Assembly: GCA_003650625.1 (NCBI GenBank)
Contig: QMQW01000002.1
Coordinates: 1 to 26,981 of the forward strand
Direction: 5' to 3'
From: Thermoproteota archaeon
GTDB taxonomy: Archaea > Thermoproteota > Methanomethylicia > Culexarchaeales > Culexmicrobiaceae
DNA length: 26,981 nt
The notes beneath the pieces were generated by a model. That model did no database searches and was not told where the DNA came from. It was given only the letters and a program-made list of their open reading frames with translations. Position numbers and translations under genes: made by a program. Below, one piece after another: positions 1 through 5,429 of this stretch (positions within the stretch are counted from its first letter, which is position 1; each line of letters begins with the position of its first letter).

Positions 1-490
1 CAATTTCAAAGCTAATGTAAGCATAATACTCATTTTCAACACGAGAAATTTGAACTCTTCCATATTTAAGCTTCAAAAATCGTTTAAGCTTTGGTGGAAC
101 ATACATCGGCAACCAAACTCTTTTATTATTCTGTAATGGAACATTAACAAAGTGTCTTTCAATTCTAACATCTACACCTTTAAAACTGATAATATCTGCT
201 TTAAAAATAGGTTTTTCTCCTTTGTTTGGATTTCTTAACCAAGCCCTGTAAGTTTCAATAGCTTTATTCATTGCTTCTTGAACTACATTAGAATGCAAAT
301 CCTGAAACTTCTCTCTAACTCTTTTATAAGCAAAAGTATGAACATTTCCTCTGGTTGGATATTCACCAAGCTCATCTATTGCTCTAAGCCATTCATTTAC
401 ACACTCCTTAAACCTATTAATCGTTGCATCAAGCTGTTCTCTTTTTCTTTTGTTTGGTTTCATTAATTTGAACTTTTGTGTGAGCCTCAC
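1..490 (-). CDS. tnpB: TnpB-like (IS200/IS605 OrfB) protein, N-terminal part, cut by window edge
   Basis: Translating the minus strand from a GTG at 490 gives a frame open to base 1. The N-terminus (VRLTQKFKL, then KPNKRKREQLDATINRF) has the start typical of TnpB/OrfB. A helical segment with NVVQEAMNKAIETYRAWL and a beta-rich stretch (WLPMYVPPKLKRFL) match the family's N-terminal REC/WED-type region. The RuvC catalytic residues would lie beyond the window, so I cannot say whether it is active. TnpB is an RNA-guided DNA nuclease of IS200/IS605 elements. An alternative GTG at 499 fits a leaderless start from the TATA-like box near 514-530. The frame also continues upstream without a stop to an ATG at 766. 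No TnpA (Y1 transposase) is visible. Family call is fairly sure; the exact start is not. Confidence 0.82.
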   Translation of the reverse strand, partial: MRLTQKFKLMKPNKRKREQLDATINRFKECVNEWLRAIDELGEYPTRGNVHTFAYKRVREKFQDLHSNVVQEAMNKAIETYRAWLRNPNKGEKPIFKADIISFKGVDVRIERHFVNVPLQNNKRVWLPMYVPPKLKRFLKLKYGRVQISRVENEYYAYISFEI

Positions 491-513
491 ATCACACACT
501 ATAAAAGAAAAAA

Positions 514-530
514 GGTTAAATATTTTATGC
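514..530 (-). promoter_or_regulatory. TATA-like box upstream of tnpB
   Basis: The minus strand reads GCATAAAATATTTAACC here. Its centre is about 25 nt before the GTG codons at 499 and 490, the usual archaeal TATA-to-start distance. Only the position and the A/T core support it. Confidence 0.4.
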
Positions 531-550
531 TCTAATTTCTTGCTGATGAT

Positions 551-665
551 ACTCTGAGGTATATCCTCAGAGTGGATGGGTCTCTGACCGACCCGTATGC
601 GGACTACCGCAACCGAAGTTCCCATGTTGGGAACCTCTCCGATTCGGCGGGGAGAGGAGGTCAGA
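551..665 (+). ncRNA. GC-rich multi-hairpin segment with a possible pseudoknot (candidate structured RNA; strand uncertain)
   Basis: Five perfect or near-perfect stems follow one another: 551-559 with 565-573 (9 bp); 576-582 with 590-596 (7 bp including one T-G pair); 598-602 with 607-611 (5 bp); 618-623 with 629-634 (6 bp); and 634-640 with 651-657 (7 bp, sharing base 634 with the previous stem). The 7-nt loop of the second stem (TCTGACC, 583-589) is exactly complementary to 659-665 (GGTCAGA), which would close an H-type pseudoknot around stems three to five. The segment is much more GC-rich than its surroundings. The T-G pair at 577/595 forms only if the plus strand is transcribed, which slightly favours that strand. 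It lies immediately 5' of tnpB, where IS200/IS605 elements carry left-end hairpins. A known TnpB guide RNA would be at the other end of tnpB. Confidence 0.45.
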
Positions 666-758
666 AATCTTCCATCAGGTGAAACCTCGTACAGCTTGTA
701 TCTATCAAAATCTCTAAGTTTCCTTATCAGAACCCTCTTTCCGACAAGTTCCGCAAAC

Positions 759-869
759 TCACTCATCCTTCTCACCAAAATGTCTCTTTATCCACTCCTT
801 AAACTCAACAACTTCTACCTCAAACCCCTTACCATCAGGACGAATCGTAATCTCCTCAATATAGGACAT
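759..869 (-). CDS. Small hypothetical protein, 36 aa
   Basis: The ATG at 869 follows a GGTGGT ribosome site that overlaps the stop of the upstream 34-aa membrane protein. The product starts MSYIEEITIRPDGKGFEVEV and ends EWIKRHFGEKDE. It has a beta-hairpin-like first half and a charged helix, with no membrane segment or cysteines. The stop overlaps the ATG at 766, so the two genes are translationally coupled. No family recognised. Confidence 0.6.
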   Translation of the reverse strand: MSYIEEITIRPDGKGFEVEVVEFKEWIKRHFGEKDE

Positions 870-870
870 A

Positions 871-975
871 TCAACCACCAAACCTTGTAATGAGTATAAT
901 ATAGGCAGATGAAACAGCAATCAGAAACAACCCTTCAAAAACAAACACAGTTCTAATTACCTTCCTTACCTTCAC
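871..975 (-). CDS. Single-span membrane miniprotein, 34 aa
   Basis: I chose the GTG at 975 because it lies just after the stop of the nuclease-like gene (980) and about 11 nt after GGAGG. The product starts MKVRKVIRTVF and contains one hydrophobic helix (GLFLIAVSSAYIILI) flanked by basic residues, ending TRFGG. The frame extends to 1068, but that would overlap the nuclease gene by almost 90 nt and adds only charged residues. Function unknown. Confidence 0.5.
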   Translation of the reverse strand: MKVRKVIRTVFVFEGLFLIAVSSAYIILITRFGG

Positions 976-979
976 AGAA

Positions 980-1579
980 TCACCAACCTCCCAAAAAGTC
1001 CCAAACTTCTTTTCTTCTTTTTCGCAGTTCTTCCTCATATTCCTCTTGCTTACCATATAATCTTCCATCTAGCGATGGCTTAATTCCTGTTATTCGGCTT
1101 ATTTTTATACTTTCAAGTCGCTTGTAAAGCTTCCCAACACGGTCTTTGACTATTGGAAAGATTAATTCGATTGGTAATAAGGAGACTAACCCATATTTAA
1201 TCTTAAGCCAGACATCAAAATCTGTCACAACCTGATTGAAACATTCTTCCCAAGCCCAGATGCAAAGCCTAGCCATCCCACAAACCCTCTTTCCCATACA
1301 CCTCGTGCTGATATATTCCTTGACAACCTCCGTCAGATTGAATCTTCCTGTTTTTACCTCGTGAACATAAATAAATCCATTTTCAAATTTCCATATAGCA
1401 TCTGCCAATTTAACAATCTGACCATCCCTAAAGCAGGACCATTCATATCTAGCATCTATCAGCCTATACTTCCTTATGACTCTCCACCGATACCTCTCTT
1501 TTAGAACCTTTATTATTTTGTCAACATCATACACCAGACAAGCTTTTACTGCTTCGTGAAAAAAGCCGTCAGACAACAT
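980..1579 (-). CDS. Putative PD-(D/E)XK-fold nuclease
   Basis: 199 aa. The pattern Asp60 (KLADAIW), then Glu74-Val-Lys76 (YVHEVKTGRF) on a predicted beta strand is the restriction-endonuclease-like D...ExK signature, where the acidic residues bind the catalytic metal. An Arg/Lys-rich helical C-terminus could contact DNA. Cysteines at about 94, 100, 106 and 113 lie just after the core. The start ATG overlaps the stop of the upstream four-cysteine protein (TAATG), suggesting coupled synthesis. With the exonuclease and RecA-like ATPase upstream it fits recombination or DNA processing. Restriction, resolvase or Cas4/RecB-like roles cannot be separated by eye. Confidence 0.6.
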   Translation of the reverse strand: MLSDGFFHEAVKACLVYDVDKIIKVLKERYRWRVIRKYRLIDARYEWSCFRDGQIVKLADAIWKFENGFIYVHEVKTGRFNLTEVVKEYISTRCMGKRVCGMARLCIWAWEECFNQVVTDFDVWLKIKYGLVSLLPIELIFPIVKDRVGKLYKRLESIKISRITGIKPSLDGRLYGKQEEYEEELRKRRKEVWDFLGGW

Positions 1580-1800
1580 TAGTCCGAAAAACCTCCTACA
1601 GGAAAATAATCCTCATACTTACCCATATACCTCTTACACACTATCAGAGGAATGTAAATCGTTTCTAACTCCTCATCCGTTTCTATTTCAACAATAAGCA
1701 TCTTCTTGATGTTGCCCCTCAACTTGCAAACATCATCGTAAGGGCAATACCTACACACTTCCTCAGCATCAACAACCTTGAAATCTACACCTACCATCAT
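1579..1800 (-). CDS. Four-cysteine small protein (Zn or Fe-S binding candidate)
   Basis: 73 aa. Cysteines occur at 16, 19, 25 and 55; the first three form C-x2-C-x5-C (CRYCPYDDVC), the spacing seen in Cas4/AddB-type Fe-S nuclease tails and in several zinc motifs. The remainder is beta-rich (KMLIVEIETDEELETIYIPL). The ATG at 1800 lies five bases after GAGGG. The gene overlaps both neighbours by a few bases. It has no nuclease core of its own, but the next gene does, which invites the idea of a split Cas4-like pair. That is inference only. Confidence 0.65.
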   Translation of the reverse strand: MMVGVDFKVVDAEEVCRYCPYDDVCKLRGNIKKMLIVEIETDEELETIYIPLIVCKRYMGKYEDYFPVGGFSD

Positions 1801-2192
1801 TCATTCCCTCTAATTACTTCAATCTTCTCCATAACAACTTCCTCTAATCTCGCAAGAAAGCTAACATAATCCTCCAAGTTTGATATCTTTTCCTTCAACT
1901 CCTCTATTTTTTCTTCAAAAAGCTCACTTATTGCAGACATGTCTCCACCATCGTATATGACATTAGCAACATTGCAGATAAGAGAATTGAACTCATCTTC
2001 GTCATCACAAACATCTTCAAGGTTCTCAATTCTGTGTTGCTTACACACCTTATCAATCAACTCTTCTATCTTATCTATAATTTTCCCTACTGCTATTTCT
2101 CTTTTCCTTTCCTCTTTTAATTTCTTTAATTCCAATTTCTTCTCCTCTATTTCATTCTCTAACTTTCTTATCTTTTCATCTATATCCATCAT
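1797..2192 (-). CDS. Coiled-coil protein
   Basis: About 131 aa starting MMDIDEKIRKLENEIEEKKL. An N-terminal heptad-rich coiled coil (about 1-45) is followed by an acidic middle with two cysteines (LEDVCDDEDEF, SLICNVANV) and a second coiled coil (LFEEKIEELKEKISNLEDYV). Three ATGs stand in a row; 2192 is favoured by its 7-nt spacing to GGAG. A longer frame to 2231 adds a hydrophobic stretch that is really the overlapping upstream gene read in another frame. Probably an oligomerising partner in the DNA-processing cluster; no family recognised. Confidence 0.7.
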   Translation of the reverse strand: MMDIDEKIRKLENEIEEKKLELKKLKEERKREIAVGKIIDKIEELIDKVCKQHRIENLEDVCDDEDEFNSLICNVANVIYDGGDMSAISELFEEKIEELKEKISNLEDYVSFLARLEEVVMEKIEVIRGNE

Positions 2193-2343
2193 CATCCAAC
2201 TCCATATCCAAAAGAATTGAATTAACAGCAACGCTCATCTTTCTCATTTTTTCCTTAACATCATCTGGCAAATCTAACTTCATTAAAGCACTATGCAAAT
2301 CCGACCAAGCATCTCTCAAGCGTTCCAATTTCTTATCAATCAT
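2176..2343 (-). CDS. Small helical protein, 55 aa
   Basis: The ATG at 2343 overlaps the exonuclease stop as ATGA, so translation is coupled. The product begins MIDKKLERLRDAWSDLHSAL, is almost all helical, and ends with an acidic tail (DMELDDDGYR). Its 3' end overlaps the start of the coiled-coil gene by 17 nt. No cysteines or membrane segment. Function unknown; the tight coupling suggests it works with its neighbours. Confidence 0.65.
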   Translation of the reverse strand: MIDKKLERLRDAWSDLHSALMKLDLPDDVKEKMRKMSVAVNSILLDMELDDDGYR

Positions 2344-2912
2344 CCTTCATCCTCCTCAACCCAGTCATATCTCTTCTGCAAATCAACACGGATTAAAGGT
2401 TCGAAAACCTTGGCAATTTCTACTGTTAATCTGACATCTTCCCTGCAATGAGAAACTATGTCATCGTATTTACCTTGTTTATACAATGTAGCAACATCAG
2501 AACCAACAAACTCATCAGAATAACTTATACCAAGCATACTTGCAGTAGAATGCAAAGAAAGATTTGAGCGTGCCGATTTTCTAAGATATTTTTTTATTAT
2601 CCAAAACAAATCAACATGCTTAATCATAAACAAGGGTGAAGGGTCTAAAGAATTCTTAATCATCCTACCAGCCAAATACGGAACATCGAACTTATCTCCA
2701 TTGTATGTTACCAAAGCATCCCACTTCTCACTACTAAGAACATTCAAGAAAGCATTCAACTGCTCTACTTCTGATTTATCTGGAGGTAGAACAATAACAT
2801 CCTTACCATCAGAATAACCAATACAAATTACACGAGGTTCTAACTTCGAATTACTGTCTGGCAAAAAAGGGTCAAGAGAAGTAGTTTCAATGTCAAAATA
2901 AAGCAACTTCAA
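2340..2912 (-). CDS. DEDD-type 3'-5' exonuclease related to the PolB exonuclease domain
   Basis: 190 aa. Exo I is FDIETT (Asp7, Glu9), Exo II is YNGDKFDVPYL (Asp76), and Exo III is SHCREDV (Asp159). A His stands at the position of the Tyr of DEDDy enzymes, as in some stand-alone relatives of the PolB exonuclease domain. All four acidic residues needed for two-metal catalysis are present. There is no polymerase domain. The start is a TTG at 2912, five bases after GGTGGT; no ATG is close. Its position after a RecA-like ATPase suggests end-resection or repair of element DNA. Confidence 0.85.
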   Translation of the reverse strand: MKLLYFDIETTSLDPFLPDSNSKLEPRVICIGYSDGKDVIVLPPDKSEVEQLNAFLNVLSSEKWDALVTYNGDKFDVPYLAGRMIKNSLDPSPLFMIKHVDLFWIIKKYLRKSARSNLSLHSTASMLGISYSDEFVGSDVATLYKQGKYDDIVSHCREDVRLTVEIAKVFEPLIRVDLQKRYDWVEEDEG

Positions 2913-3628
2913 CCAGAACCACCTACTGTATTTAGCATCCTCTTAACCAATAACCTATCATGCTCTCTGGTTCTCATAACTGTTGAATGGTCTTCCTTAC
3001 CTCTGTTTTTCCTGATGATTGCCTCCCAGTTAGGAGTATCACCCTCTAACCTTCTAAGCTCTATTACACAATCAAACTTCCTGAATAAATCCTCCTGTAA
3101 CCTCTCCTTAGCTTCCGTTCCTTGTAGTGGATGCATCGTCATCAGGAAATGATACGAATGGTTGTATAGTAACTCATAGATTATGTGCCTAACTTCGTCA
3201 TACAGAGTTGGATACAAGTTCCAAGGAAATCTAAAGCTGTCAGGGTCTTTTATTTCAACCCTCTTATCACCAATATCAACATAACCTTGAGCAAACCACT
3301 TGTCCATCAAATACTTCTGGTGTAAGTTTATAACCTCTGAAAGCCCGTCAACAATCTTTAATGTGCATTTAGAAGGTTCAAGAACTGCATTCTTAAACTC
3401 TGTCCAAGAATCAACAACTCTTAAATCTATGTTCGCAAGTTCATCGTCTGTATATCTCAAAAATTCCCTCTGAGAACCAAACTCTGGGTCAATGTACACA
3501 ACATTGTGTCCTAGCTTACTCAACTCTACAGCAATCTTGACACAACAGTAAGTTTTTCCAGTACCAGAGTTTCCAACCAACAAAATCTTTTCCTTAATAT
3601 ATCTCTTAATCTCTTGTAATGTTACCAT
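2909..3628 (-). CDS. RecA-like P-loop ATPase (phage Sak4/AAA_24-like)
   Basis: 239 aa. Walker A is GNSGTGKT (19-26) and Walker B is TLKIVDGLSEV (about 89-99). DPEFGSQREF after strand 2 and FLMTMHPLQ near 165, a sensor-like strand, resemble the phage RecA-like single-domain NTPases used in single-strand annealing. There is no N-terminal DNA-binding domain as in RadA, so it is shorter than a true recombinase. The ATG at 3628 lies inside the end of the AbrB-like gene and follows GGAGGGG. Likely a recombination or replication ATPase acting with the exonuclease downstream; a different P-loop role is possible. Confidence 0.75.
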   Translation of the reverse strand: MVTLQEIKRYIKEKILLVGNSGTGKTYCCVKIAVELSKLGHNVVYIDPEFGSQREFLRYTDDELANIDLRVVDSWTEFKNAVLEPSKCTLKIVDGLSEVINLHQKYLMDKWFAQGYVDIGDKRVEIKDPDSFRFPWNLYPTLYDEVRHIIYELLYNHSYHFLMTMHPLQGTEAKERLQEDLFRKFDCVIELRRLEGDTPNWEAIIRKNRGKEDHSTVMRTREHDRLLVKRMLNTVGGSG

Positions 3629-3803
3629 TCTCTTCCCCCTCCTTTATCTCAACCTTCCTGACAACAAAAGATTTGTCAGAAATCTGTACTATCTCTAAAA
3701 TCGTGTCAAAATCTATCCCCATATCTTTCCTAAGTTTCTCAGGTATTAACAAATACAAACTAGAACCGAACAACTTGGGTTGCTTTATGAACCTATGTCC
3801 CAT
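3606..3803 (-). CDS. AbrB/SpoVT-like DNA-binding protein
   Basis: 65 aa from the ATG at 3803. SSLYLLIPEKLRKDMGI is the swapped-hairpin AbrB signature (IP-x-x-[LI]-R-x-x-[LM]-G), followed by FDTILEIVQISD. I prefer 3803 over an upstream TTG at 3815 because the TATA box centre lies about 27 nt away, giving an essentially leaderless message. The acidic tail (KEGEENGNITRD) overlaps the ATPase start. Likely an autoregulator or chromatin-like regulator of the recombination operon it heads. Confidence 0.8.
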   Translation of the reverse strand: MGHRFIKQPKLFGSSLYLLIPEKLRKDMGIDFDTILEIVQISDKSFVVRKVEIKEGEENGNITRD

Positions 3804-3825
3804 AAGAAGTAGCAAAGTATAAATT

Positions 3826-3855
3826 GTTTAAAAAGTTTTCGGTTGAGAAAACTCA
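3826..3855 (-). promoter_or_regulatory. Palindrome plus BRE/TATA promoter of the AbrB-like operon
   Basis: On the minus strand: TGAG-TTTT-CTCA, then ACCGAAAA (BRE) and CTTTTTAAAC (TATA), with the ATG about 25 nt on. The same arrangement, nearly identical in sequence, recurs at 22620-22650. The palindrome contains the TGA stop of the upstream gene and is placed where an operator would act on TFB binding. Confidence 0.75.
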
Positions 3856-4056
3856 GAACATTTCAAAAGTCCGGCGTGTCTCTGGATAAACCTTATACAA
3901 GAACATCCTTATACAATGCTCCTCAGGCAAACCAAGATAAGTACAAACCTTTCTTGCGTAATCCCTTGCAGCAGAAATAACCCTCTTTTTTGTTTCCTCA
4001 GAAAGCTCCTTCCAGTAAGGTGGTTCTTCAATTTCAACAGAGTTAATTTTTATCAT
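3853..4056 (-). CDS. Two-cysteine mini-protein family member A, 67 aa
   Basis: Starts MIKINSVEIEEPPYWKELSE. The ATG at 4056 is about 25 nt from the TATA box, so a leaderless start is preferred over the GTG at 4074. The second half (YARKVCTYLGLPEEHC, then IRMFLYKVYP and F-x-x-F end) matches two other small proteins nearby (4127-4264 and 4650-4805) in the pattern Cys-x(8,9)-Cys-x-Arg-x-Phe. All helical, no signal peptide. The paired Cys could form a disulfide or bind metal in the cytosol. No known family recognised. Confidence 0.7.
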   Translation of the reverse strand: MIKINSVEIEEPPYWKELSEETKKRVISAARDYARKVCTYLGLPEEHCIRMFLYKVYPETRRTFEMF

Positions 4057-4075
4057 AAAGAATAGTTCAGACACT

Positions 4076-4094
4076 CAATATAAAAAGTTTTCTA
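4076..4094 (-). promoter_or_regulatory. BRE/TATA promoter
   Basis: The minus strand reads TAGAAAA then CTTTTTATATTG. The centre lies 25 nt before the ATG at 4056, which supports that start and a leaderless transcript. Confidence 0.65.
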
Positions 4095-4110
4095 AAAAGA
4101 AAAAAGGGAA
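4092..4110 (-). terminator. Possible oligo-T terminator
   Basis: The minus strand reads CCCTTCCC then a T6-C-T5 run just after the 45-aa gene and before the next promoter. Archaeal termination often uses such T runs. No stem precedes it. Confidence 0.35.
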
Positions 4111-4126
4111 GGGAAGGAAAGAGGCA

Positions 4127-4264
4127 CTAAAATGCCTGAAAAGCCTTCTTCATATTGTCATATAGTTTCTCAAAAACTCTTTCACATTTACCCTTATCTA
4201 CATCTAAATATCCACAAACCTTTTCAGCATATTTTGCCTTTGCAATTTCTTTTGTTCCAGCCAT
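4127..4264 (-). CDS. Two-cysteine mini-protein family member B, 45 aa
   Basis: Starts MAGTKEIAKAKYAEKVCGYL; then DVDKGKCERVFEKLYDNMKK and the end AFQAF. The ATG at 4264 follows GGGGTGAG, and a TATA box lies at 4298-4310. It aligns over its full length with the C-terminal half of the 67-aa protein downstream (YA-x-KVC-x-YL, C-x-R-x-F, K-x-Y, F-x-x-F). It has its own strong promoter, so it is probably made at high level. It is basic, helical and cytosolic. Function unknown. Confidence 0.75.
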   Translation of the reverse strand: MAGTKEIAKAKYAEKVCGYLDVDKGKCERVFEKLYDNMKKAFQAF

Positions 4265-4296
4265 CTTTTCTCACCCCGGTATTCCATTAAAAAAAG

Positions 4297-4316
4297 GGTA
4301 TATATATAGTTTTGTC
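4297..4316 (-). promoter_or_regulatory. BRE/TATA promoter of the 45-aa gene
   Basis: The minus strand reads GGACAAAACTATATATATAC, a clean BRE plus TATA core. The predicted transcript start leaves a leader of about 15 nt that holds the GGGGTGAG ribosome site. Confidence 0.75.
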
Positions 4317-4322
4317 CGACAA

Positions 4323-4460
4323 TCATTCAAGAAAACGCTGAGAACCAGACAAAGAGAACCTTCTCCTCATTCTTGATTTACGCTTCATAGCAAAATGCCT
4401 TGCAACATCAGAAGCATAACCTTGTTCAAGTAACCAACGATAATACTTGTCATCCTTCAT
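4323..4460 (-). CDS. Small strongly basic protein, 45 aa
   Basis: I choose the ATG at 4460 (MKDDKYYRWLLEQGYASDVA), spaced about five bases from GGTGA inside the end of the ribbon-helix-helix gene. The C-terminal half is very rich in Arg and Lys (MKRKSRMRRRFSLSG), suggesting nucleic-acid binding or an intrinsically disordered tail. The upstream partner is a DNA-binding regulator, so a co-regulator is possible. No family recognised. Confidence 0.6.
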   Translation of the reverse strand: MKDDKYYRWLLEQGYASDVARHFAMKRKSRMRRRFSLSGSQRFLE

Positions 4461-4653
4461 CAAATTCACCGTTTGCAAGTTTTTCCATAGCAACTTTGAG
4501 TTTTTCAAAATCTATAACATCCAAAGAATGATAGAACCTATTAAGCTCAATTATAAAGCGAATAGTATCTGAAATATGCTTATGCCCCATTAACTTCTTA
4601 ACCCTGAGCAAATACTCATATTGGTCCTGCGTAATTCTGAATGTTATTTTCAT
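4450..4653 (-). CDS. Ribbon-helix-helix (Arc/MetJ-type) DNA-binding protein
   Basis: 67 aa. An N-terminal strand (MKITFRITQDQYEYL), helix A (YEYLLRVKKLM), a turn (GHKHISD) and helix B (ISDTIRFIIELNRF) fit the RHH fold, which dimerises and reads DNA with the beta ribbon. A further amphipathic helix follows. The ATG overlaps the stop of the 51-aa gene as ATGA. It could bind the TGAG-N4-CTCA palindromes found at two promoters in this window; that pairing is a guess. Confidence 0.75.
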   Translation of the reverse strand: MKITFRITQDQYEYLLRVKKLMGHKHISDTIRFIIELNRFYHSLDVIDFEKLKVAMEKLANGEFDEG

Positions 4654-4805
4654 AATCCTTTGACTTTCTCCTCAATCTTCTTAGAAAGCTCGTCAACAAG
4701 TTCTCTTTTACTAAGTTTACCTTGTTTATAATCCTCAAACAACCTATCACAAGTATCCTTATCTACAAACAACCTACAAAGTTTCTCAAGCTTTTCAATC
4801 GTCAT
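4650..4805 (-). CDS. Two-cysteine mini-protein family member C, 51 aa
   Basis: Starts MTIEKLEKLCRLFVDKDTCD, then RLFEDYKQGKLSKRELVDEL. The ATG at 4805 overlaps the upstream stop (ATGA), and its own stop overlaps the RHH start. LC-RLFVDKDTCDRLFEDY resembles VC-GYLDVDKGKCERVFEKLY of the 45-aa protein, with one residue fewer between the cysteines. Helical and cytosolic. Function unknown. Confidence 0.7.
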   Translation of the reverse strand: MTIEKLEKLCRLFVDKDTCDRLFEDYKQGKLSKRELVDELSKKIEEKVKGL

Positions 4806-5098
4806 AGTTTCCTCAAAATATCCACAAGTTTAAGTATGCCAGAGGGACTATCAAACCCATATAACATAAAAACTCCTTCCTTAGAAGCTAATGTTTCAAA
4901 CTTGAACGAATCTTTAACATTCCAATCCTCATCGTATACTGAACATTCAACCTGAAGACCACCATAATCAGCATCACCCAACTGAACATCGAGAGAACCC
5001 TTGCTCCTACAAACAACCCTGTATTTGTACCTACTTAAAGATTCCTTTATTTCCTCAGACATCTTGGAAACGCCTTCGAGAACATCAACTTTTTCCAC
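4802..5098 (-). CDS. Hypothetical protein, 98 aa
   Basis: GTG start at 5098, seven bases after a strong GGAGGTG that lies in the end of the upstream gene. A helical N-terminus (VSKMSEEIKESLSRY) is followed by a beta-rich region (YRVVCRSKGSLDVQL, LQVECSVYDEDW, FKFETLASKEGVFMLYGF) and a C-terminal helix. Two cysteines sit on adjacent strands. The layout suggests a small alpha/beta sandwich. No family recognised. Confidence 0.7.
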   Translation of the reverse strand: MEKVDVLEGVSKMSEEIKESLSRYKYRVVCRSKGSLDVQLGDADYGGLQVECSVYDEDWNVKDSFKFETLASKEGVFMLYGFDSPSGILKLVDILRKL

Positions 5099-5429
5099 TC
5101 TTATACACCTCCAAAAACTTAAACAAAAGCTTCTTTATAAGAGCATAATCCTTAGCATCCATAGAACCCTTATTAACAGATTCTATAGCATATTCAAGAG
5201 CTAACAGCAAATGCTTGGAAACACACCAGTTCTCCTCATCGAAATTTAGCTCCTTAGCAAGTTTTTGCCTAACCTTTCTAACAGTTTTAAGATAATCTAT
5301 AAGTTCTGTTTTACCAAATGCAACCTTCTCAATCAGGTGTTCTTCCGTATGAAGTAAATGAGTCAAGCACAATAAAGCATTCTCAATTCCAGCCTTACCA
5401 AGCTCCAAACCTTTAGTATCTGAGGTCAT
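5085..5429 (-). CDS. Hypothetical helical protein, 114 aa
   Basis: Starts MTSDTKGLELGKAGIENALL. Almost entirely helical, with histidines in LCLTHLLHTEEHLIEK and a CVSKHLLLALEYAIE helix. No membrane segment. The ATG at 5429 lies within the end of the 41-aa acidic gene, and the 3' end carries the ribosome site for the next gene, so three genes are coupled. Function unknown. Confidence 0.7.
   Translation of the reverse strand: MTSDTKGLELGKAGIENALLCLTHLLHTEEHLIEKVAFGKTELIDYLKTVRKVRQKLAKELNFDEENWCVSKHLLLALEYAIESVNKGSMDAKDYALIKKLLFKFLEVYKSGKS

Larger units (their letters stand above)
491..766 (-). pseudogene. Small gene interrupted by or fused to the TnpB element
   Basis: An ATG at 766 overlaps the stop of the upstream 36-aa gene and follows a GGTGAGAAGG ribosome site. 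The first 35 or so residues (MSEFAELVGKRVLIRKLRDF, then DRYKLYEVSPDGRFL) look like a genuine small charged protein. After that the frame enters the GC-rich hairpin segment (SSPRRIGEVP and onward) and then stays open into tnpB. I infer that an IS-type insertion joined the 5' end of a small gene to the element's left end, so the original 3' end is lost. It could instead be a real N-terminal extension of TnpB. The junction cannot be fixed from one copy. Confidence 0.45.

Noticed and set aside
543..580. CTGATGA followed by a perfect stem, resembling a hammerhead ribozyme or C/D box RNA
   Set aside because: The GAAA after stem II and a third stem are absent, and no paired D box and C'/D' set is found at the right spacing.
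576..665. tRNA-like or rRNA-like fold
   Set aside because: No T-loop (GGTTCGAATCC type), no 7-bp acceptor stem and no anticodon arm arrangement could be drawn on either strand.
597..890. A 97-codon open frame on the plus strand
   Set aside because: Opposite several coupled small minus-strand genes; low-complexity Leu/Ser/Asn content typical of a shadow frame.
178..1068. CRISPR array or tandem DNA repeats near the nuclease genes
   Set aside because: No repeated units with regular spacing were found; the Cas4-like hint is at protein level only.
871..1068. Longer 65-aa version of the small membrane protein
   Set aside because: It would overlap the nuclease gene by almost 90 nt and lacks a ribosome site; the GTG at 975 is better placed.
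4155..4376. A 73-codon plus-strand frame
   Set aside because: It covers the minus-strand promoter and the 45-aa mini-protein gene, which has a clear ribosome site and a paralogue.
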